Assembly: GCF_000174755.1 (NCBI RefSeq)
Contig: NZ_ACLQ01000022.1
Coordinates: 62,001 to 126,000 of the forward strand
Length of the DNA: 64,000 nucleotides
Source of the DNA: Capnocytophaga gingivalis ATCC 33624
GTDB lineage: Bacteria > Bacteroidota > Bacteroidia > Flavobacteriales > Flavobacteriaceae
Direction: 5' to 3'
Shown here: positions 16,358 through 24,315 of the stretch, in pieces
How positions within the stretch are numbered: position 1 is the stretch's first letter
Layout: each line of letters begins with the position of its first letter
Notes under the pieces: generated by a model
Database searches by the model: none
Seen by the model: only the letters and a program-made list of their open reading frames with translations
What the model was told of the DNA's origin: nothing
Made by a program: the position numbers and the translations under genes

Positions 16358-16687
16358 TTATTTTATCTTTGCTATGTCGTTTTTATAACTCGCCAAACTG
16401 ATATTTCCTTCTAAAACCAACTCGCAAAGTGCTGTTGGGTCATAATCTTTAAAAGAATGAAGGGTATAATGGCAATGCTTGTCATCGCGCTCTAAGTGAA
16501 GTACATAACCATCGGGTTCATCTTGAAAAACAACGGTTGCTTCTTTGTACTTTTCTAAGGTTGCTACTGAGTGTATCAAATCCTGCCTACTATCGTGCAA
16601 GTGAGAGGCTACAAAAGCTATTTCGGCACTGTCATTGCTGATTATGACTTCTGCCCAGCCCTTTTCTTTGGAAGTGTAATCAATCAT
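16358..16687 (-). CDS. Small hypothetical protein
   Basis: A 109-residue cytoplasmic protein with alternating strands (A-E-V-I-I-S and Y-V-L-H-L-E-R) and a C-terminal helix. No family recognised. It lies 6 bp after the SUKH gene stop and 6 bp before paralogue B. Its C-terminal codons occur again upstream of paralogue A. Likely an immunity-array member. Confidence 0.65.
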   Translation of the reverse strand: MIDYTSKEKGWAEVIISNDSAEIAFVASHLHDSRQDLIHSVATLEKYKEATVVFQDEPDGYVLHLERDDKHCHYTLHSFKDYDPTALCELVLEGNISLASYKNDIAKIK

Positions 16688-16693
16688 TGCAAA

Positions 16694-17176
16694 TTAATAA
16701 AGTTTCATTAGTAAATTGGCAAAAGAAGTAGCAATAGGGTTTGGTTCTACGTCCTGAATATTGTGATTGAAGAGATAGATTTGCTGGTCTTCTGCTAATA
16801 GGAGCGTATCGCCCGCAGGAGTGCGCGCAATCGGTATTCCTTGTTTCTGAAAGTCAGGATACAAGTCTATCAGCGAATGAAACTTATAAGCCGACCTAAA
16901 AGCTAAAAAGCGATCTATCACTACCTTACTATCTTTCACCTTGTTTTTAGAGGGGATACCCCCGTTGTGTTCCAACAGAAAATGAGTATATGTCTCATCA
17001 AGAGGATAGCTCAATTGTGTTTGCAAGTCAGTGAGTTCAGTTTCGGTTATCTTGTCCGTTTCGTAGGCTTGGGTAAGCGCTTTTAGCGTTTGTTTATCAG
17101 GCAAGATTTTATAAGCTCTAAGCTGTTCTACTTTCTCAGGACTCAAGCCATATTTCTCAAAACTAAGTTTTTTCAT
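16694..17176 (-). CDS. SMI1/KNR4 (SUKH) family immunity protein
   Basis: A 160-residue protein. After ~45 residues of helix comes the SUKH core: L-S-Y-P-L-D-E-T-Y-T-H-F-L-L-E-H-N-G-G, then F-L-A-F, the helix S-L-I-D-L-Y-P, then G-I-P-I-A-R-T-P-A-G-D-T-L-L-L and I-Y-L-F-N-H. This is the standard SUKH layout. SUKH proteins are the most widespread immunity proteins against polymorphic nuclease toxins. It lies 7 bp from the gene upstream. Confidence 0.85.
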   Translation of the reverse strand: MKKLSFEKYGLSPEKVEQLRAYKILPDKQTLKALTQAYETDKITETELTDLQTQLSYPLDETYTHFLLEHNGGIPSKNKVKDSKVVIDRFLAFRSAYKFHSLIDLYPDFQKQGIPIARTPAGDTLLLAEDQQIYLFNHNIQDVEPNPIATSFANLLMKLY

Positions 17177-17183
17177 AGGTTTA

Positions 17184-17615
17184 TTATCCGCTAATCGTTT
17201 CTAAATGAAGACGGTAGTTATCATCAAGCCTGATATTCACCAGATGCCCTAAAAAGTAATCAGGGTCGGTATCCACATCAAAAGTGCAGACGAGGTCGTC
17301 ACCTACTTCACAATACAAATCATAGAAATACACGGCTTCGCAAAATTGCTCTTCAGTAATTTCTTCTTCAAGGTCTTCTTGGGCTACTTCAAAGAGTTCT
17401 CTTACCTCTTCATTTTTGAGGAGAAACTGCAGAACAGCTTCCTTGTTGCCCTCCAACCATTGTACTTTGGTTGCTACTTGTCGAAATACTTCTTGCTTTT
17501 CTTCTTCTGTAAAGTGGCGTTTGGCATCAAAACAGACCACAACCTCAACCTCTTCGTCACCCCAAAAGGTAAAGAGGGCTTGATACTCGGTTTGGTTTTC
17601 GGTAATAAAATTCAT
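17184..17615 (-). CDS. DUF2262/DUF2004-like immunity-type protein
   Basis: A 143-residue, very acidic protein. It has a first strand pair (F-W-G-D-E-E-V-E-V-V-V), a central helix bundle, and an ending D-T-D-P-D-Y-F-L-G-H-L-V-N-I-R-L-D. The last part fits the G-H-x-x-x-V region of DUF2262-type proteins and the first part fits DUF2004. Either way it is a small immunity-type domain. It is the first gene of the long minus-strand array; the 147 bp before the next, divergent gene must hold its promoter. Confidence 0.6.
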   Translation of the reverse strand: MNFITENQTEYQALFTFWGDEEVEVVVCFDAKRHFTEEEKQEVFRQVATKVQWLEGNKEAVLQFLLKNEEVRELFEVAQEDLEEEITEEQFCEAVYFYDLYCEVGDDLVCTFDVDTDPDYFLGHLVNIRLDDNYRLHLETISG

Positions 17616-17707
17616 ATTAGTTTAGTCATTAGTAAGTGACAAAATATAGTGCCTAAGTACAAGCCACACAGACAAATATGTGGTAGCAGGCTAATTTCTA
17701 TTTCCAC

Positions 17708-17738
17708 TTGGTAAATTCTAAATTGTTTTGTACCTTTG
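17708..17738 (+). promoter_or_regulatory. Bacteroidota promoter (TTG / TACCTTTG)
   Basis: The -7 box TACCTTTG (17731-17738) and a TTG at 17708-17710 are separated by 20 bp, the usual spacing. It lies 24 bp before the ATG at 17763. Confidence 0.6.
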
Positions 17739-17762
17739 TAGTCTCATTAAATTTATTATTTT

Positions 17763-18179
17763 ATGTTCAAACATCTATTAAACACCCTATTAGTAGCCGT
17801 AGGTCTCCTCATAGCCTGCTACACCACTGCTTGTTCTTCTAATTTAGAAAAAAAGGTTGCTCTTACAAACATCAAGAAAGAGGTGGAAACCATCAGTAAA
17901 AAATTGCCTACTATGGTTGCCTCAGGAGTACAGATGGACAAAATAGAGATGAAAGGCGAAGAAGCCTTGTCCTACTATTTTACCCTGTTAGACTTCGATA
18001 GCGACAATAACTCTTTTGAAACAGAATCTGCCAAAGCCTCTATTATAAAAGAGTTGAAAGCAGATCAAGAAACTGTGAAAGACTTTTTAACAAGCCAGTT
18101 ACAAATACACTATTACTATTATGACATGAACCACAAGCTCATAAGTGAAATCAAAATAACCCCTAAAGATATTCAATAA
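17763..18179 (+). CDS. Hypothetical lipoprotein
   Basis: A 138-residue protein. The signal peptide ends in a lipobox T-T-A-C at about residue 24. The mature domain alternates helices and strands (L-T-N-I-K-K-E-V-E-T-I-S and Y-Y-F-T-L-L-D-F). No family recognised. It stands alone on the plus strand with its own promoter, between the immunity array and the M48 protease. Confidence 0.7.
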   Translation: MFKHLLNTLLVAVGLLIACYTTACSSNLEKKVALTNIKKEVETISKKLPTMVASGVQMDKIEMKGEEALSYYFTLLDFDSDNNSFETESAKASIIKELKADQETVKDFLTSQLQIHYYYYDMNHKLISEIKITPKDIQ

Positions 18180-18209
18180 TGAAAAATTATTATCACTATG
18201 GATCCCCTC

Positions 18210-18281
18210 CTATTCTTCCTTGTGGTAATCATCTTCAGAAAGGGTAATCTTTCCGAAATAAGGTAATTTGTATGTAGCCAT
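18210..18281 (-). pseudogene. 5' fragment of a DUF2004-like gene
   Basis: ATG at 18281 opens a 23-codon frame reading M-A-T-Y-K-L-P-Y-F-G-K-I-T-L-S-E-D-D-Y then a TAG. This looks like the first two strands of a DUF2004-type protein (Y-x-L-P-Y-F-G-x-I), cut off by a stop and with no homologous continuation. It is a truncated remnant, consistent with gene loss at the edge of the immunity array. The rest of 18180-18429 holds only the terminator below. Confidence 0.45.
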
Positions 18282-18371
18282 AGTGCTTAATTTTAGGCTA
18301 CAAAAATAACAATTAATCAACAGATATACAAACGTATCAAAAATTTCTTTCTATCATAGATAAAAAAACAA

Positions 18372-18405
18372 ATTCTTTTGGCACAGATAGTTGTACCAAA
18401 AGAAT
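18372..18405 (-). terminator. Rho-independent terminator of the M48 gene
   Basis: Perfect 10-bp arms (ATTCTTTTGG and CCAAAAGAAT) are extended by partial inner pairing. On the minus strand a T-run follows, 25 bp after the protease stop codon. Confidence 0.7.
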
Positions 18406-18429
18406 TTATAGTTTTTGCTTAAAAGACCG

Positions 18430-19236
18430 TTATTCAATAGGTGTTGTAGGAAGTTTCACTTCTCCTGGGTCTTTCCAAAGTCCGTCCTTGATAGCGCGTT
18501 TCTTAGCAGCTTCTGCACGCTTCTCACTATCAGGATGTGAACTCATCATCTTTTGGAAACGACTTTGAGTCTCCCCGCCTGAGAGTAGGGCTAACTTCTT
18601 AAAGGCTGTATATACCCCTACTACATTATAGCCATGTTTCTTCATGAAGTTGTAGGAATATTCATCAGCTTGGGATTCTTGTTTTTTACTGTGCTTGGCA
18701 TCGAGCATGGCTTCAGCCATTTCACCTATTTGGCTTTCACTCAGGGCCTTTACGGTACTGGAAGCTGCAGATCCTGCTTCCTGCAAGGCGGCTCGGGTGT
18801 AAGCTGCTTTGATCGCATCCTTAGTATCCTCATTCTTCACATGGCCTATTTCGTGACCAATAATTGCCAAAAGCTCATCATCAGTCATCAGGTCCATAAG
18901 GGAAGAGAATACACGTACACTCCCATCAGCACAGGCAAAAGCATTGATGTCGGTTACCAAATATACCTTGTAGTTAAGGGTCATACCGTCTTCGTTTTTG
19001 TGTTTGCCAAAAAGTCGGTTAAGGCGCTTAGTATAGGGACTATTTGCATCTGCCACTTGATTGTGAGTATCCATCCAGTCCACGGATTCTTTAGATAGCT
19101 TTTGAGCATCAGCATTGCTAAAAGAAAGGGCTTGTACACCTTTGGAAGCAGCACCTGCCATTTTTCCTAAATTGATCTGTGCTTGTGCTGTAGCCATAGC
19201 CACTAAGCTCAAAGCTGTTAACATGATTTTTTTCAT
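18430..19236 (-). CDS. M48 family zinc metalloprotease, secreted
   Basis: A 268-residue protein. A signal peptide ends near residue 19 (A-Q-A-Q). The catalytic H-E-I-G-H motif is near residue 125 and the third ligand lies in K-Q-E-S-Q-A-D-E-Y about 60 residues later, the M48/Ste24-like layout without transmembrane helices. It resembles the BepA/YcaL-type periplasmic quality-control proteases, minus the TPR domain. It is monocistronic, with a -7 box upstream and a terminator downstream. Confidence 0.9.
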   Translation of the reverse strand: MKKIMLTALSLVAMATAQAQINLGKMAGAASKGVQALSFSNADAQKLSKESVDWMDTHNQVADANSPYTKRLNRLFGKHKNEDGMTLNYKVYLVTDINAFACADGSVRVFSSLMDLMTDDELLAIIGHEIGHVKNEDTKDAIKAAYTRAALQEAGSAASSTVKALSESQIGEMAEAMLDAKHSKKQESQADEYSYNFMKKHGYNVVGVYTAFKKLALLSGGETQSRFQKMMSSHPDSEKRAEAAKKRAIKDGLWKDPGEVKLPTTPIE

Positions 19237-19261
19237 AAAAACTCTTTTAGTAATTATCGCG

Positions 19262-19269
19262 CAAATATA
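19262..19269 (-). promoter_or_regulatory. -7 box (TATATTTG) of the M48 gene
   Basis: The minus strand reads TATATTTG 25 bp before the ATG at 19236. No clear -33 element was placed. Confidence 0.4.
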
Positions 19270-19310
19270 AGGATTTTTATTTAATTATCGTTGGTTAATG
19301 GTTAATTATT

Positions 19311-19368
19311 AATGAAAAATGAACAATGACTCTCCCTTTAGGGCATTAGTCATTGTTCATTATTCATT
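19311..19368. repeat. Inverted repeat, 20-bp arms
   Basis: Arms 19311-19330 and 19349-19368 are reverse complements with one mismatch and an 18-bp loop. It lies between the RND permease stop and the M48 promoter. It may act as a terminator for the permease, although no strong T-run follows, or it may be one of the dispersed ATGA/AACAAT-type intergenic repeats seen elsewhere in the window. Confidence 0.6.
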
Positions 19369-19380
19369 GATCACTGATCA

Positions 19381-22300
19381 TTATATCTCGTGTTCGCCCT
19401 TGATTTCTTTATGTTCGTAGTCTGCAATCATCAGGCGATCATAGTCTACCTTGGTACCCTTGCCAAAACGCTTACCAATATTGTCAAAGATAAGGTATAC
19501 CAATGGTACCACAATTAGGGTCAAGAACAGTGAGGAGAGCAGCCCCCCGATGATTACAATCGCTAAGGCATTATTGACCTCTGCTCCTGCACCAGAAGCT
19601 ACTGCCAGTGGCACCATCCCTGCTACCATCGCAATAGTAGTCATCAGGATCGGGCGGAAACGAGCATGGTTGGCTTGTATCAAGGCAGTTACGGTATCTT
19701 CTCCTTCTTCTTTTCTATGGTTGGCAAAATCCACAATCATAATCGCATTCTTAGCCACCAACCCGATGAGCATGATGATCCCCAAGAGGGTGAAGATATT
19801 GAGCGACATATTGGCCAATGCCAAAGCCACCAAAGCCCCAATGAAGGAAAGTGGAATAGAGAACAAAACCACAAACGGACGAGAAAAACTGTTATAGAGC
19901 ACTACCATTACCATGTACACCAATAAGATTGCGGCAAAAAGGGATACAAATATTGTTCCGAACCCTTCGTCCTGCATCTCTTGATCTCCAGAGAAGACGA
20001 ACTGTACATTGGCGGGTTTCTGCAAGGTTTCTAACTTGGTTTTCCACTCAGAAACAATAGTACCTGTAGGACGTCCTACGGATTGGGCTTGTACGGTTAC
20101 TGAAGGCGACTTGTCATAACGCTCTAACTGGGTAGGCCCTGAGGCATAGAATACATCGGCAAATTGGGAGAGCTTGACTTGTTGTCCTGCATTGTTGATA
20201 AAAATCATATTCTCTATATTTTCTATAGACTGGCGGTTGCCTTCCTCAAATAGGATATTGATATCATATTCGGAGTCTCCTGTGCGGAACTTATTATCAT
20301 CATTTCCGTTGAAGGCTACACGCATAGTCGTTCCTACCGTAGCAATATTAAGCCCCAGCATGGCCATCTTATCACGATCTAACTGTACATTGATCTCAGG
20401 ATTCCCTGCCTCTGAAGAAAGCTTTATTTCAGTAGCTCCTGGTATCGTCTTGAGTAGTTCAGCGGTTTTCACGGCATATTCTTGAGCCACCTTAACATCG
20501 TCGGAGGTAACTACTAAGGCAATTGGTGCCTGCTTTGCCCCCATCATGCCAACAGGTACAGTCTTTACTTTGGCATCAACCAAGTATTGACTCAATTCTC
20601 GCTTGAGCTTAGCGGCAATTACCGTAGTGGATTCGCTACGTTCTTTCTTATCCACAAGAGTAATCTGTATTTCAGACTTATACGCAGTAGCCTGAGAGGA
20701 ACCCATACCACTGGTGGACTGTCCTACTGTGGTAATCATACGCTCTACCAAAGGCTTATTGGTGCCTGATACCTTGAGGTTACGCAGATAATTCTCTGCC
20801 TTTTGGGTAATAAAGTTGGTCTGCTCCAAAGAAGCATCTTTGTTAAGCTCAAACTGTATTAGGAACTTACCCCTATCCATATTAGGCATAAAGTCTTTTC
20901 CTATATAGCCTGTAGGAATGAGCGAACAAGAACCTGCAAAGAGGAAGAATACCAAAATGAAAGTTTTCCATTTGTGCTTGAACGACCATACCAATAGGTC
21001 AGAGAAAAGGTGGGTCATACGCTTGATAAAGCCTTCAAAACCAATAGAGATCTTGCCCATAAGTGATTTAGGATCTGGGTGCTCCAACTTTCCAAAACGA
21101 GAGTAAAGCCAAGGTACTACTGTAAAGGACATTAGTAAGGAGAGCGCTGTGGCAATCGCTACAGTCATACAGAACTCTTTTACGATATTGACCACTATAC
21201 TATTTCCTATAGAAATCGGTACGAATACCACCACAATCACCATGGTAATAGCCATAACGGTAAGGACAATCTCCTTAGACCCATCATAGGCAGCACGTAC
21301 CTTGTTTTTCCCCATTTCCATATGGCGGTGTATGTTCTCTAAGACCACAATGGCGTCATCCACCAAGATACCAACCACCAGAGAGAGTGCCACCAAGCTC
21401 ATCAGGTTCAGTGTAAAGCCAAAGAAATACATACCGATAAAGGCCGCAATAAGAGAGGTCGGGATAGAGACCATGACAATGAGTGCGTTGCGCAAGCTGT
21501 GGAGGAAGAAGAACATCACCACGGCTACCAATACAATCGCCAATACAAGGTCAAACATCACCGAATTAGCCGCATGTAGGGTAAATTCACTGGTATCCTC
21601 TGCCAACTGTAGTTTTACATTTTCATTCTTATATGTTTTTTCTATCTGTGCCATCTTCTTACGTACCTGCTCACTTACCGATACGGCATTAGCATCAGTT
21701 TGTTTAAGCACTTGCAACAAGAGTGTGTTTTCTTGGTTGATACGTGCGATTTTCTCAGCATCCTCTTCGGTATCTTGTACATCAGCCACATCGGAAAGGC
21801 GAATTTCTATACCATTTTGGGAAACTAATGGAAGGTTACGCAACTGTTCTACATCCTGAATCTTACCCAAGACACGGATGGAGGTACTATTCTCACGCGT
21901 TTTGAGCTTACCGGCAGGGATTTCTATATTGGAAGCTGCAATAAGTTGTTGTACCTGAGCGATCGTAAGGCCATAGCCTTCGAGCTTTTGAGCATCCACA
22001 TTCACACGAATTTCCCTCTTACGTCCGCCAATGATATTGATCTGTGCCACCCCTGGTACACGAGAGAGTTCAGGCTGTATTTTTTTATCCACTAGGTCGT
22101 AAAGCTCCTGTGAGGAAAGATTGGAGGTAACCCCAAGGGAGATGATCGGCAAGTCCGAAAGGGAAAACTTGGAAAGAGAAGGTTCTTTAACATCAGTTGG
22201 GAGTTTAGAACGAACGGCATTGATCTTACGCTGGGCCTCATTAAGAGTATTATCTACATTGGCATCATTGGTTAGCTGCACCACTACCACAGAAAGACTC

Positions 22301-22557
22301 TCATAAGAATAGGACTGTATCTTCTTGATATTCTCCAAAGAAGAAACCGCATCCTCTATCTTTTTGGTCACGGTGCTCTCTATCTCAGAAGGAGAAGCTC
22401 CTGCATATATAGTGGAGATAGTTACCACATTGACCTCGAACTTAGGAATAAGCTCATAGTTGAGAAGCTTATAGGAATAAAAGCCCCCTAATAATAATAT
22501 GGAAAGCATCACTATAAGGATGCTAGGGCGCTTGATCGAAAGTTTGATAATATCCAT
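19381..22557 (-). CDS. RND efflux transporter permease (AcrB/HAE1-like)
   Basis: A 1058-residue inner-membrane proton antiporter. ATG at 22557 is chosen because it gives the standard start M-D-I-I-K-L-S-I-K-R-P; the frame's upstream extension is unlike the family. It has 12 helices in the 1+5+1+5 pattern and two large periplasmic loops. The helix-4 motif G-I-L-V-D-D-A-I-V-V-L-E-N-I carries the proton-relay Asp pair. The usual partners, a membrane-fusion protein and an outer-membrane channel, are absent on both sides, so they must be encoded elsewhere. Its substrate is unknown. A promoter lies directly upstream. Confidence 0.92.
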   Translation of the reverse strand: MDIIKLSIKRPSILIVMLSILLLGGFYSYKLLNYELIPKFEVNVVTISTIYAGASPSEIESTVTKKIEDAVSSLENIKKIQSYSYESLSVVVVQLTNDANVDNTLNEAQRKINAVRSKLPTDVKEPSLSKFSLSDLPIISLGVTSNLSSQELYDLVDKKIQPELSRVPGVAQINIIGGRKREIRVNVDAQKLEGYGLTIAQVQQLIAASNIEIPAGKLKTRENSTSIRVLGKIQDVEQLRNLPLVSQNGIEIRLSDVADVQDTEEDAEKIARINQENTLLLQVLKQTDANAVSVSEQVRKKMAQIEKTYKNENVKLQLAEDTSEFTLHAANSVMFDLVLAIVLVAVVMFFFLHSLRNALIVMVSIPTSLIAAFIGMYFFGFTLNLMSLVALSLVVGILVDDAIVVLENIHRHMEMGKNKVRAAYDGSKEIVLTVMAITMVIVVVFVPISIGNSIVVNIVKEFCMTVAIATALSLLMSFTVVPWLYSRFGKLEHPDPKSLMGKISIGFEGFIKRMTHLFSDLLVWSFKHKWKTFILVFFLFAGSCSLIPTGYIGKDFMPNMDRGKFLIQFELNKDASLEQTNFITQKAENYLRNLKVSGTNKPLVERMITTVGQSTSGMGSSQATAYKSEIQITLVDKKERSESTTVIAAKLKRELSQYLVDAKVKTVPVGMMGAKQAPIALVVTSDDVKVAQEYAVKTAELLKTIPGATEIKLSSEAGNPEINVQLDRDKMAMLGLNIATVGTTMRVAFNGNDDNKFRTGDSEYDINILFEEGNRQSIENIENMIFINNAGQQVKLSQFADVFYASGPTQLERYDKSPSVTVQAQSVGRPTGTIVSEWKTKLETLQKPANVQFVFSGDQEMQDEGFGTIFVSLFAAILLVYMVMVVLYNSFSRPFVVLFSIPLSFIGALVALALANMSLNIFTLLGIIMLIGLVAKNAIMIVDFANHRKEEGEDTVTALIQANHARFRPILMTTIAMVAGMVPLAVASGAGAEVNNALAIVIIGGLLSSLFLTLIVVPLVYLIFDNIGKRFGKGTKVDYDRLMIADYEHKEIKGEHEI

Positions 22558-22579
22558 TGTTATATTTTCTAAAACGGGG

Positions 22580-22611
22580 CAAAGGTAAGGTAAAAAAACT
22601 AAATAAACAAA
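22580..22611 (-). promoter_or_regulatory. Promoter of the RND permease (TTTG / TACCTTTG)
   Basis: On the minus strand, TACCTTTG (22580-22587) lies 20 bp downstream of TTTG (22608-22611) and about 22 bp before the chosen ATG at 22557, which supports that start. Confidence 0.55.
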
Positions 22612-22730
22612 AAAAGTTTCCAACTTTTTCGATATTCTTATTCCATCCTTTACTTAGTATATTATACATTGTTTATCAGTATCTTAAGCATTACAAAGAC
22701 GCGCTGTCATCTATTAAAAATGCTAAAATA

Positions 22731-22762
22731 TTTTGTCTTTCAAAAGAAAAAACCTAATTTTA
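22731..22762 (+). promoter_or_regulatory. Possible promoter of the C69 dipeptidase
   Basis: TTTTG (22731-22735) and a near-consensus TAATTTTA (22755-22762) are spaced 19 bp apart, 46 bp before the ATG. The last base of the -7 box deviates (A for G). Confidence 0.35.
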
Positions 22763-22808
22763 CCATGCTAAAACAAAGATATTTTTTATCTTACCAAAAA
22801 CTAATGAC

Positions 22809-24257
22809 ATGAAAAAAGTAACAATGTCTCCTCAAGAGCAAGCGCTCTATCCTTCTGAATGTACTACTATCATTGTAGGAAAGAAAATGACTCAGGATGG
22901 ATCCATGATCGTAGCCCGTTCTGATGACTGGAATGCGGTCAATGCCAAAAAATTCAAAGTGCACCCTCCTCAAAAACAAGGCCCAGAAGAATTCGTCTCC
23001 TTCAACAACGGATTCCGCTGTAAGCTCCCCAAAGAGGCTTTAGGCTATATGGGCATGCCTCCCTACCAATATCCTGACCAGTGGGAGAGTGCTGGCTTCA
23101 ATACTGCTGGGGTAGGCCTAAGTGCTACTGAGAGTATTTTCAGTAGCAAAAAAGCGCTGGAGGCTGACCCTTTAGTCCCCTCTGGATTGGGAGAAATCTC
23201 CATTACCAGTATTGTACTCCCTTATATCCATACGGCAAGGGAAGGGGTAATACGCTTGGGAAAACTCATTGAAGAACACGGAGTCATGGAAGGATTCGGT
23301 GTAGGATTTGTAGATCAAAATGAGATATGGTACCTCGAGACTGCCTGTGGTCACCGATGGATGGCCGCACGTATTCCGAGCCATACCTATTTTGTTACTG
23401 CCAACCAAAGTCGCCTTCGCGAATATGACCCCAAGGACGATCATCACTTCCTCGGTAGTGAAGACTTGATAGAATTTGCCATCGCCCATCAGCTATATGA
23501 TCCTACACAAGGCCCCTTTGACTTCCATAAGGCTTATATCCGTGATGAAAAGTTGGATACTACTTATAATTATCCTCGTGTGTGGGCGCTACAAGCTTTT
23601 TTCAGCCCTGAAATACAAAACGATGTAACCAAAAATGACTTCCCTGTATTCGTAAAAGGAGAAAAACTCATCTCCTTAGCCGATGTACGCCGTGCTTACT
23701 ATCACCACTATCAAGGCACCGAACATGATCCTTACTTCCACAAAAACCCCAAAGAAGTATACCGCCCTGTAGCTATTTTTCGTGCTACCAACACCCACAT
23801 CCTACAGGTAAGACCAGAGCTACCAAAGGCTATAGGTGAAATCAACTATGTGGCTTTGGGTATGGCTGCCTTGGGTATCTTTATCCCTCTCTACCAAGGG
23901 GTTACCTCTTATCCTGAAGCGTATAGCAAGGGCGACCATCATTGTAGTGAGGATTCCGCTTACTGGATCCTAAGAAAGGTACAATCCTTGGGAATGGTCA
24001 ATTATAACAAATATGCTCCTGTAATCCGCGATGTATATGACCGTTTCGAAGAAGAGATGCACCAGCGACAAGAAGAAATGGAAAAGGACTACTTAGCCCT
24101 CTACCCTACACACCCTATAGCGGCTCAAGAACTCTTACAGAACTTCTCCGATAAGCTCTTGGAGGATGTCCTACAAGTGAGTCGAGACCTGCTCAATGAC
24201 CTATTCACCCGCCTTACCATCGATGTACAAGCAGAATACCGCTTCGCAGGTGCATAA
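22809..24257 (+). CDS. C69 family dipeptidase (PepD/U34 type)
   Basis: A 482-residue Ntn-type hydrolase. Near the N-terminus it has E-C-T-T-I-I-V-G-K-K and then D-G-S-M-I-V-A-R-S-D-D, the C69 signature. Cys18 is the likely nucleophile exposed by propeptide removal. The middle (G-V-G-L-S-A-T-E-S and E-I-W-Y-L-E-T) and the length fit the family, which cleaves dipeptides. There is no classical signal peptide, so it is probably cytoplasmic. A strong hairpin terminator follows 15 bp after the stop. Confidence 0.9.
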   Translation: MKKVTMSPQEQALYPSECTTIIVGKKMTQDGSMIVARSDDWNAVNAKKFKVHPPQKQGPEEFVSFNNGFRCKLPKEALGYMGMPPYQYPDQWESAGFNTAGVGLSATESIFSSKKALEADPLVPSGLGEISITSIVLPYIHTAREGVIRLGKLIEEHGVMEGFGVGFVDQNEIWYLETACGHRWMAARIPSHTYFVTANQSRLREYDPKDDHHFLGSEDLIEFAIAHQLYDPTQGPFDFHKAYIRDEKLDTTYNYPRVWALQAFFSPEIQNDVTKNDFPVFVKGEKLISLADVRRAYYHHYQGTEHDPYFHKNPKEVYRPVAIFRATNTHILQVRPELPKAIGEINYVALGMAALGIFIPLYQGVTSYPEAYSKGDHHCSEDSAYWILRKVQSLGMVNYNKYAPVIRDVYDRFEEEMHQRQEEMEKDYLALYPTHPIAAQELLQNFSDKLLEDVLQVSRDLLNDLFTRLTIDVQAEYRFAGA

Positions 24258-24272
24258 TAAGTTAAGAATACT

Positions 24273-24301
24273 AAAAAAGCTGTCCTTTCGGACAGCTTTT
24301 T
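24273..24301. terminator. Bidirectional terminator
   Basis: AAAAAGCTGTCC, a TTTC loop and GGACAGCTTTTT make a perfect 12-bp stem. It lies between the dipeptidase (plus) and the first DUF4302 gene (minus), with T-runs on both strands, so it can end both convergent transcripts. Confidence 0.85.
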
Positions 24302-24315
24302 ATTATGCAATGCTT

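Noticed and set aside
21302-21859. 185-codon plus-strand open frame
   Set aside because: Antisense to the RND permease; Ser/Thr-rich low-complexity product, typical of a shadow frame.
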